A program made the translations under genes and the position numbers. Below are positions 1 through 5,041 of a DNA stretch of 5,983 nucleotides, in pieces. Numbering within the stretch: position 1 is the first letter of the stretch; each line of letters opens with the position of its first letter. Below the pieces are notes generated by a model. The model saw only the letters and a list, made by a program, of their open reading frames with translations. It had not been told where the DNA came from and searched no databases. Origin of the DNA: a bacterium (GTDB taxonomy: Bacteria > CBDUZB01 > JAGLHV01); NCBI GenBank assembly GCA_023132075.1, contig JAGLYT010000100.1, forward strand, positions 1 to 5,983. Reading direction: 5' to 3'.

Positions 1-68
1 TTAATCTTTGCAGTGTCAATGTGTGCATTGTTATAGACGGTGCGCTTTATATGACCAATGGCCCTTAA
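1..68 (+). CDS. Possible C-terminal tail of an upstream gene (partial, unidentified)
   Basis: Reading from base 3, one frame stays open for 21 codons and ends with TAA at 66-68, three bases before the next start codon. The other two forward frames hit stops near the window start (TAA at 2-4) or at 34-36. The tail contains two cysteines, a hydrophobic VCIVID stretch and ends in TNGP. The close spacing to the next gene is what an operon would give, and that gene lacks a good ribosome-binding site of its own, which fits coupled translation. The fragment is too short to assign to a family, and it could be chance. Confidence 0.35.
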   Translation, partial: NLCSVNVCIVIDGALYMTNGP

Positions 69-71
69 ATT

Positions 72-998
72 ATGTTACAAAAGACAAAGCAGGAAAGATA
101 TTATAGATTTTCTAAGTATTTAAAATTACGCTTTGGGGAAAGGGTCCATAAGGTAAGTGTGGATGCAGGGTTTTCCTGTCCTAACAGAGATGGAAAAATA
201 AGTAAAGACGGTTGTATTTATTGTGATAACAGGGGATTTAGTTTCTATTCCAGAGTTCCTTCCCGTCCCTTACAACTCCAGATAGAAGAAGGAATAGATT
301 ATGGTAGAAAACGTTTTAAAGCCGGAAAGTTCATAGTTTATTTTCAGGCGAATACTAATACATATGCAAAGCCGGATATTTTAAAAGAAAAATATGATAT
401 AATAAAAAAATTCAAAGATATTGTCGGTATTGCCATTGGTACGCGTCCGGATTGTATCAACGAAGAAGTTTTAGCTTTAATTAATTCCTATGTGCCCCAA
501 TATGAAGTGTGGATGGAATATGGGTTGCAGAGTGTTCATTCTCAAACCCTCAAGCTTATTAATCGAGGGCATACTTACGAGCAATTTTTAAAAGTAATTA
601 AAGCTACCAGAGAAAAAAAAGATATAAAGGTTTGTGTCCATGTAATTTTAGGTTTGCCCGGTGAAACTAAGCAAATGATTTTCCAAACAGCAAAAGCACT
701 TGCTTCTCTTAAAATAGACGGGATTAAAATTCATCCGTTGCATATAATCAAAGGTACGAAATTAGAAGAAATGTTTAGGCAAGGATTGTATAAGCCGTTG
801 AAGTTTGAAGAATATTTGGATTTAGTTGTAGAATTTTTAGAATATCTTTGGCCTGAAACGGTTATTCAGAGAATTACGGCAGATTGTTCCCGGGAGTTTT
901 TGGTTGAACCGTTGTGGCTCTTGGAAAGAGATAAATTATTGAAAAAAACAGAAAACGCTCTTGAGCAAAGAAATACCTTTCAGGGTAAGTTCTATTAA
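72..998 (+). CDS. Radical SAM protein, TIGR01212 family (YhcC/YtqA-like, COG1242)
   Basis: A 308-residue protein whose N-terminus matches the TIGR01212 family: a KVSVDAGFSCPNRDG block followed by GCIYC. The three cysteines C36, C48 and C51 (CX11CX2C) should ligate the 4Fe-4S cluster that cleaves S-adenosylmethionine. This wide spacing is typical of the family and differs from the usual CX3CX2C. Further family-like blocks are the GTRPDC segment, the WMEYGLQS segment and a VILGLPGET motif in the second half of the barrel, so the protein is related to the Elp3/MiaB radical-SAM fold. Length is normal for the family. The ATG at 72 gives the usual short lead before the RYYxFxxYL segment. No clear Shine-Dalgarno precedes it, so it may be coupled to an upstream gene. 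The molecular reaction of this family is not well established. It acts in the cytoplasm; family assignment is firm, function unknown. Confidence 0.93.
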   Translation: MLQKTKQERYYRFSKYLKLRFGERVHKVSVDAGFSCPNRDGKISKDGCIYCDNRGFSFYSRVPSRPLQLQIEEGIDYGRKRFKAGKFIVYFQANTNTYAKPDILKEKYDIIKKFKDIVGIAIGTRPDCINEEVLALINSYVPQYEVWMEYGLQSVHSQTLKLINRGHTYEQFLKVIKATREKKDIKVCVHVILGLPGETKQMIFQTAKALASLKIDGIKIHPLHIIKGTKLEEMFRQGLYKPLKFEEYLDLVVEFLEYLWPETVIQRITADCSREFLVEPLWLLERDKLLKKTENALEQRNTFQGKFY

Positions 999-1005
999 AA
1001 GTTCT

Positions 1006-1024
1006 GCAAAATACAACATTTTGC
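1006..1024. other. Perfect 7-bp inverted repeat (AT-rich hairpin)
   Basis: GCAAAAT (1006-1012) and ATTTTGC (1018-1024) are exact reverse complements around a 5-base loop, starting 8 bases after the stop of the radical-SAM gene. There is no T-run after the right arm, so it is a poor candidate for an intrinsic terminator read on the + strand. It could be a weak attenuating hairpin or an operator upstream of thioredoxin, or chance in AT-rich DNA. The rest of the 999-1121 gap shows no convincing promoter. Confidence 0.3.
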
Positions 1025-1121
1025 GTGATTGCTAATTTGTAAGACAGAGCAAGCAGGCAACAAGGATAAAAAACTGTTTTAGAGAAGGGCTGAAATAAAA
1101 CAAGAAAAAGGAGGAAGTAAG

Positions 1122-1439
1122 ATGGAAATTGTATTAACTGATCAAAATTTTAAGGAAGAAATTTTAAGTTCGGAAGTGCCTGCTTTGGTCGATTTTTGGG
1201 CACCATGGTGTGGTCCGTGTAAGATGATTGGTTCTGCGATTGAAGAAATTGCTGACCAGTACCAGGGAAAAATCAAAGTCGGAAAATTAAATGTAGACGA
1301 TGCTCCGGTGATTGCTTCTCAATACAGTATTATGAGTATTCCTACTGTAATGATATTTAAAGGAGGGGAAGTAGTAGATAAGATAATTGGGGCAGTTCCC
1401 AAGGATCAGATAGAGGAAAAAGTAAAAGCACATATTTAA
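1122..1439 (+). CDS. trxA: Thioredoxin
   Basis: A 105-residue single-domain thioredoxin of standard length. It reduces disulfides in the cytoplasm with electrons from thioredoxin reductase. The redox site is W29-C30-G31-P32-C33 in the classical FWAPWCGPCK context. The buried Asp (D24, equivalent to E. coli D26) and the cis-proline (P74 in SIPT) are present. There is no signal peptide, so it is cytoplasmic. The ATG is preceded by a near-perfect AAAGGAGG (1107-1114) with 7-base spacing, suggesting strong translation. It stands between a radical-SAM gene and panD with gaps of about 120 bases on each side, so it may be its own transcription unit. A thioredoxin reductase and a CcdA lie about 3 kb downstream on the same strand, which makes it the likely cytoplasmic shuttle between the two. 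Confidence 0.97.
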   Translation: MEIVLTDQNFKEEILSSEVPALVDFWAPWCGPCKMIGSAIEEIADQYQGKIKVGKLNVDDAPVIASQYSIMSIPTVMIFKGGEVVDKIIGAVPKDQIEEKVKAHI

Positions 1440-1545
1440 ACCTCATAGCCTGGTGCGTAAAATATAAAGGTAAAAATGGGTTTGAAAATTTTTTAATAAA
1501 TTCCCTGGAGAGAACTTGTAGAGTTATGTTTTAAGGTATTAAGAG

Positions 1546-1553
1546 GGAGGAGG
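1546..1553 (+). promoter_or_regulatory. Ribosome-binding site that fixes the GTG start of panD
   Basis: GGAGGAGG ends 6 bases before the GTG at 1560, the right distance for initiation. The first ATG in frame (codon 6) would remove the N-terminal residues that PanD needs and would sit too far from this site, so the GTG start is preferred. Confidence 0.8.
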
Positions 1554-1559
1554 ATTGCT

Positions 1560-1907
1560 GTGATATTAAGAGAAATGTTGAAATCAAAGATTCATAAGGC
1601 GGTTATTACCGAAAAAAAAATAGATTACAACGGCAGTATCGGAGTGGACAAAAGATTGTTGGAAGAGAGCGGTATTTTGCCCGGAGAAAAAGTGCAGGTC
1701 TTAAATTTTAATAATGGTCGGAGATTAGAGACCTATACAATAGAGGAAGAAAAAAATTCAGGAAAAATTATTCTTTATGGTCCGGCTGGACGTTGCGGGG
1801 AAGTTGGGGATGAACTTTGCATTTTGTCTTATGTCCTGGTAACAGAGGATGATATAGGAAAAATAAAGCCCAGAAAAATCGTGGTAAAGAAAAATAATCA
1901 AATTTAA
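1560..1907 (+). CDS. panD: Aspartate 1-decarboxylase proenzyme (pyruvoyl type)
   Basis: A 115-residue protein, close to the 115-140 residues usual for PanD. PanD decarboxylates L-aspartate to beta-alanine for pantothenate and coenzyme A synthesis in the cytoplasm. It is made as a proenzyme that cuts itself between Gly and Ser, turning the Ser into a pyruvoyl group. Here the expected cleavage is G25-S26 in the YNGSIGVD segment. Conserved K10, H12 (KIH), R55, T58 and Y59 (NGRRLETY) line up with E. coli K9, H11, R54, T57 and Y58. The segment that is normally NGAAAR/H reads YGPAGR (73-78), so Tyr stands at the position of E. coli Asn72, and Pro and Gly flank the middle Ala. A CGEVGD segment follows, in the normal place. 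No panB or panC is nearby. Assignment is strong from the cleavage site and length; activity should be confirmed because of the altered 73-78 loop. Confidence 0.93.
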   Translation: MILREMLKSKIHKAVITEKKIDYNGSIGVDKRLLEESGILPGEKVQVLNFNNGRRLETYTIEEEKNSGKIILYGPAGRCGEVGDELCILSYVLVTEDDIGKIKPRKIVVKKNNQI

Positions 1908-1908
1908 C

Positions 1909-1954
1909 CTGATTTTTAAAGACGGGAAAATTTAAATCAGAGAAGTTTTTCTTT
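1909..1954 (+). terminator. Possible intrinsic terminator after panD
   Basis: CTGATTT (1909-1915) is the exact reverse complement of AAATCAG (1934-1940). Skipping two T bases on the left arm, AAA (1918-1920) also pairs with TTT (1931-1933), leaving a 10-base loop. A T-rich run (TTTTTCTTT, 1946-1954) begins 5 bases after the stem. It starts 2 bases after the panD stop. The stem is AT-rich and the T-run is slightly displaced, so termination would be moderate at best. Confidence 0.5.
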
Positions 1955-1991
1955 GTTATTTGTAAAATCTAAAAAGAGAGAATAAATTGTA

Positions 1992-2780
1992 ATGAATCAA
2001 TATAAATATATTTACGGTCCGGTTTTTTCCTGGAGGTTGGGAAAGTCTTTAGGTATAGATCCCCTTTCACAAGAGGAGAAAATTTGCACTTATGATTGTC
2101 TTTATTGTCAGATAGGCAGGACTCTGGAATTTAAGTGTAAGAGAGCGGTATTTGTTCCCACCCTCAAGATAATAGAAGAGATAAAAAAAATACCTCCGGC
2201 TGAAATCGATTATATTACCTTTTCCGGAAGAGGGGAGCCTACTCTGGCACTTAATCTGGGTGAAATGATTAGAGCGGTGAAAGAAGTAAGGAGGGAAAAA
2301 ATAGCGGTTATAACAAATTCTTCCCTGCTAAATAAAAAAGAGGTAAGGGAAGACCTTGCTTTAGCTGATTTGGTAATGGCAAAATTAGATGCCGGGACAT
2401 CCGGGAGTTTTCAATCGATAAATAATCCGTTTCCGGCTATAAAGTTTGAAGATATGCTGACGGGAATAAAGAAATTTCGTCAGGGGTATAAAGGGAAATT
2501 TGCTCTTCAGATTATGTTCGTGGAAAAAAACAAAAATGAAGCCATAGAATTAGCTAATTTATGTCGGGAAATAAAACCGGCTGAGATTCAAATTAATACA
2601 CCTTTAAGGCCTTCGGGTGTTTTACCTCTTTCGGAAGAAAAACTAAAGGAGATTATAGCTCATTTTAACAGCATAGAAGGGGTGAAAGTTATTTCTGTGT
2701 ATGAGGTGGAAAAAAAGAAAGTAATACCTTTTACCAGGGAAGATACTTGTAAAAGAAGAGGAAAGGAACTAAAAAAGTGA
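1992..2780 (+). CDS. Radical SAM protein, COG0731 type (TYW1-like, wyosine-enzyme relative)
   Basis: A 262-residue radical-SAM enzyme. The cluster motif is C32-X3-C36-X2-C39 in the segment CTYDCLYCQIG. It is preceded by GPVFSWRLGKSLGIDP, which is the signature opening of COG0731 Fe-S oxidoreductases related to archaeal/eukaryotic TYW1. The SAM-binding GGE-like stretch is FSGRGEPTL (77-85), followed by ITNSSLL (about 107-113) and a late INTPLRPSGVLPL segment. Bacterial members lack an assigned substrate, and I do not infer wyosine synthesis, which is archaeal/eukaryotic. The start ATG has only a weak AGAGAG (1975-1980) upstream, and the N-terminal motif begins within ten residues, so this start is well placed. 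The stop overlaps the start of the DUF89 gene (GTGA), so the two are almost certainly co-translated and likely functionally linked. Confidence 0.92.
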   Translation: MNQYKYIYGPVFSWRLGKSLGIDPLSQEEKICTYDCLYCQIGRTLEFKCKRAVFVPTLKIIEEIKKIPPAEIDYITFSGRGEPTLALNLGEMIRAVKEVRREKIAVITNSSLLNKKEVREDLALADLVMAKLDAGTSGSFQSINNPFPAIKFEDMLTGIKKFRQGYKGKFALQIMFVEKNKNEAIELANLCREIKPAEIQINTPLRPSGVLPLSEEKLKEIIAHFNSIEGVKVISVYEVEKKKVIPFTREDTCKRRGKELKK

Positions 2781-3685
2781 AAACATATTTAGATTGTATC
2801 CCTTGTTTTTTTAAACAGGCGTTAGAAGCAGCGCGTATAGCTGGTGCGGATGACTTCAGTCAGAAAAAAATAATAGATGAAATTGCCAGAGCAGTAGTTG
2901 ATTTTCCCCTATCCTCCAGTCCTCCGGAAATGGGGAAGGTAGTATACGGGGTAGTAAAGAGAGAGACTCAAAATTATGATCCTTATAAAGAAATCAAAGA
3001 AAAAAGTAATAACCTGGCTCTAAGTTTTTTACCCGAATTAAAACAAAAAATAGAAAAGTCAGGAGACAGGCTTTTAACTGCTTTGAAACTTTCCATTTTA
3101 GGTAATATTATAGACTACGGAGTAAAAAGCAACGTAAATGTAGAAAAGGAAATGGAGAAAATCATAAAGCTGGATTTTAATCTGGATAACCGGGAAGAAA
3201 AAGATGTGTTTGATTATCAAATATTTAAAGATGCTCTCAGGCAAACGGAAAGTATTCTTTATTTAGCTGATAATGCGGGGGAAGTAGTTTTTGACCGCCT
3301 TTTAATTGAGGAATTTAGTAGATTGAACAAAGAAATTATTTATGTGGTAAGGGATAAGCCGGTAATTAATGATGCCTTGATTGAAGATGCTGAAACTTGC
3401 GGCATAGATAAATACGCACATATTATTTCCAGCGGGGTAGATACTCCGGGAACGATTTTAAATCTTTGTTCCGAAAAATTTCTTAAGATTTTTCAGAAAT
3501 CAGAATTAATTATTAGTAAAGGGCAAGGTAATTTTGAGGCGCTTTCCAGCGAAGAAGCACCCATATTTTTTCTTTTCAAGGTGAAGTGCCCTATAGTAGC
3601 TCAACATATTGGTTGTAAACTCGGGGAAATGATTTTAAAAGCACAACAAATACCGGCAGAACAGATTGGCGTTGGGTCATTGTAA
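2777..3685 (+). CDS. DUF89 / ARMT1-like metal-dependent (damage-control) phosphatase
   Basis: A 302-residue DUF89 protein (COG1578) of the stand-alone prokaryotic subgroup. That subgroup carries an N-terminal CxxC, seen here as C7-I-P-C10 with FKQ following. Family members tested are divalent-metal phosphatases acting on phosphometabolites, often damaged sugar or cofactor phosphates; the substrate of this group is not settled. Likely metal and catalytic residues are D165-N166 in LADNAGE, an Asp in the RDKPVINDALIEDA block (probably D199), and the SKGQGNFE loop (247-254). No signal peptide or membrane segment is seen, so it should be cytoplasmic. The GTG start at 2777 overlaps the preceding radical-SAM stop by 4 bases. 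A GAGGAAAGGA tract (2758-2767) inside that gene can serve as ribosome-binding site. The gap after it holds a promoter-like box, so the pair appears to end this transcription unit. Confidence 0.9.
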   Translation: MKTYLDCIPCFFKQALEAARIAGADDFSQKKIIDEIARAVVDFPLSSSPPEMGKVVYGVVKRETQNYDPYKEIKEKSNNLALSFLPELKQKIEKSGDRLLTALKLSILGNIIDYGVKSNVNVEKEMEKIIKLDFNLDNREEKDVFDYQIFKDALRQTESILYLADNAGEVVFDRLLIEEFSRLNKEIIYVVRDKPVINDALIEDAETCGIDKYAHIISSGVDTPGTILNLCSEKFLKIFQKSELIISKGQGNFEALSSEEAPIFFLFKVKCPIVAQHIGCKLGEMILKAQQIPAEQIGVGSL

Positions 3686-3691
3686 TTAAAC

Positions 3692-3723
3692 TTGACAGGG
3701 GATTAGTTTTATCACGATATGTT
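3692..3723 (+). promoter_or_regulatory. Candidate sigma-70-type promoter for the tlpA-ccdA-trxB cluster
   Basis: A perfect TTGACA (-35) lies at 3692-3697. Possible -10 boxes are GATATG (3716-3721, 18-base spacer, 3 of 6 matches) or TATGTT (3718-3723, 20-base spacer, 4 of 6 matches). The -35 is convincing, the -10 is weak. It lies 7 bases after the DUF89 stop and about 30 bases upstream of the lipoprotein gene, where a promoter for the redox cluster is expected. No terminator hairpin was seen in the gap, so read-through from upstream is also possible. Confidence 0.45.
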
Positions 3724-3736
3724 TTGAAATTATTAA

Positions 3737-3745
3737 AAGGAGGGG
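3737..3745 (+). promoter_or_regulatory. Ribosome-binding site deciding the lipoprotein start
   Basis: AAGGAGGGG is a strong Shine-Dalgarno. A TTG at 3750 and an ATG at 3753 are adjacent in frame, with spacings from GGAGG of 6 and 9 bases. Both are workable. The ATG is chosen because it is the stronger initiator, and the protein differs by only one residue. Confidence 0.75.
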
Positions 3746-3752
3746 TAGTTTG

Positions 3753-4349
3753 ATGTTAAGGAAAATTTTGATGTTCTGGAAAGTTTTTTTGTTTGTTTTT
3801 GTAATGCTCGGATTAGTAGGATGTAGCAGTGAAGCTGTTTCTGTAAAAAATGAGAAACAACTAAGTAATGATTTGGAAAGAGTAGAAAAAGTTGAGAGTT
3901 CTTCTCCGGGAGAGGTAAGTTGGGGAAATGCACCTGATTTTACTTTATCACAATTGAACAGAGAATCATTTACCTTGTCTTCGTTAAAGGGAAAAGTCAT
4001 TATTCTCGATTTTTGGGCTACCTGGTGTCCACCCTGTCGTAAAGGGATTCCGGATTTTATTGCTCTACGGGAAAAATATAAAGAGCAGGGATTGGAAGTT
4101 GTAGGTGTTTTATTAGACCAGGGTAAAAGAGCCAGTTTAGAATCTAAAATTGAAGAAATGGGAATAAATTATGTTGTTGTCCTGGGTGGCCGGGAAGTTA
4201 CTCAAGCATATGGAGGTGTTAGGGCTATTCCTACCACTTTTATTATTGACCAAAATGGTAATAAAGTTGAGAAATATGTTGGTTTAAATCCGAAGGAAAC
4301 CTTTGAAAATAAAATAAAAGAGCTTTTTGCTCAAGAGGTTAAAGAGTGA
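3753..4349 (+). CDS. TlpA/ResA-like thiol-disulfide oxidoreductase lipoprotein
   Basis: A 198-residue exported protein. Residues 1-23 form a lipoprotein signal: basic RK, a hydrophobic core (FWKVFLFVFVMLG), then the lipobox L21-V22-G23-C24, with lipid attachment expected at C24. A polar linker of about 40 residues follows, then a TlpA/AhpC-TSA type thioredoxin domain opening with APDFTLSQL. The active site is W91-C92-P93-P94-C95 in the DFWATWCPPCRKG context, and the cis-proline is P160 (AIPTTFIID). Such proteins keep extracytoplasmic thiols reduced, classically apocytochrome c haem-binding cysteines (ResA, CcmG) but also other clients. It sits on the outer face of the cytoplasmic membrane, or is otherwise membrane-anchored. 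The stop overlaps the ccdA start by 4 bases, so CcdA is its probable electron donor. No cytochrome c or ResB/CcsA-like haem-ligation gene is in the window, so the client is unknown. An alternative TTG start lies one codon upstream. Confidence 0.93.
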   Translation: MLRKILMFWKVFLFVFVMLGLVGCSSEAVSVKNEKQLSNDLERVEKVESSSPGEVSWGNAPDFTLSQLNRESFTLSSLKGKVIILDFWATWCPPCRKGIPDFIALREKYKEQGLEVVGVLLDQGKRASLESKIEEMGINYVVVLGGREVTQAYGGVRAIPTTFIIDQNGNKVEKYVGLNPKETFENKIKELFAQEVKE

Positions 4350-5041
4350 AAGATGTTTCCATATTAATTGCTTTTAGTGCGGGAATTTTATCTTTTTTTT
4401 CTCCTTGTATTTTACCGTTACTTCCTGTGTATATTTCCTTTATTAGCGGTTTATCCGTGGATGAGCTTCAGGGAGTGGATACAGAAAACTTGCAAAATAG
4501 TTTTAGAAAAATATTTATAGAGACCCTTTTGTTCATATCAGGGTTTTCGGTTGTTTTTATATCACTGGGAGCATCCGCAGCTTATCTGGGAAACCTTATT
4601 TTTGCCAATCAAAGACTGATTGAATTGATCGGTGGGACAATTATCCTTTTGTTTGGTTTACATGTGTGTGGAATTTTTAAAGTTAAACGTTTGCAATATG
4701 AAAAAAAATTTCATCTTGTTTGCAAACCGGCTACATTTATTGGTTCCTTTATTGTGGGTGCTGTTTTTGCTTTGGGTTGGACGCCCTGTGTAGGACCCAT
4801 ATTAGGAAGTATTCTGGCTTTAGCTGCTACTAAAAAAAATTTAACCGAAGGAATTTTGCTGCTCGGTTTTTATTCGTTGGGATTAGCGATTCCTTTCCTT
4901 TTGGTTAGCTTAAGTATAGGAAAGATTATGGGGTGGCTGGCTAAAGTAAAAAAAGGATTTAATCTAATTACCCGGATAACGGGGATATTGCTTATCGTTA
5001 TAGGGGCAGGGATTATTTTAAAATCCGCAGGGGTTTTTTAA
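4346..5041 (+). CDS. ccdA: CcdA-type transmembrane thiol-electron transporter
   Basis: A 231-residue polytopic membrane protein of the CcdA/DsbD-transmembrane family, which passes reducing equivalents from cytoplasmic thioredoxin across the membrane. About six hydrophobic segments are visible (roughly 4-32, 56-80, 86-108, 124-148, 162-188, 205-229). The two redox cysteines are in the expected places: C21 in FFSPCILPLLP of the first segment and C148 in GWTPCVGPILG of the fourth. Length fits single-domain CcdA rather than full DsbD. The GTG start overlaps the lipoprotein stop (GTGA). AAGAGG at 4333-4338 gives 7-base spacing. Two extra cysteines lie in the loop region after segment 3 (HVCGIF and LVCKP), and their role is unclear. 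The gene sits between its expected acceptor (TlpA-like lipoprotein) and the reductase that regenerates its donor thioredoxin, which supports the relay strongly. Confidence 0.95.
   Translation: MKDVSILIAFSAGILSFFSPCILPLLPVYISFISGLSVDELQGVDTENLQNSFRKIFIETLLFISGFSVVFISLGASAAYLGNLIFANQRLIELIGGTIILLFGLHVCGIFKVKRLQYEKKFHLVCKPATFIGSFIVGAVFALGWTPCVGPILGSILALAATKKNLTEGILLLGFYSLGLAIPFLLVSLSIGKIMGWLAKVKKGFNLITRITGILLIVIGAGIILKSAGVF

Noticed and set aside
1440-1559. Promoter or riboswitch in the gap before panD
   Set aside because: TTGAAA (1482-1487) and TATAAA (1463-1468) occur, but in the wrong order and spacing for a promoter, and no stable paired structure was seen. AT-rich DNA gives such matches by chance.
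1946-1991. Promoter for the COG0731 radical-SAM gene
   Set aside because: TAAAAT (1963-1968) resembles a -10 box, but there is no acceptable -35 at 16-18 bases upstream, so it is left uncalled.
1992-2780. Calling the radical-SAM gene a true wyosine synthase (TYW1)
   Set aside because: The protein shares the COG0731 core, but wyosine synthesis is archaeal/eukaryotic and bacterial members of this group have no proven tRNA role, so only family-level naming is supported.
3686-4000. Minus-strand open frames over the start of the lipoprotein gene (also 3733-3933)
   Set aside because: They lie antisense to a gene with a clear lipobox and thioredoxin fold, their products are low-complexity and match no family I know, and no ribosome-binding site supports them.
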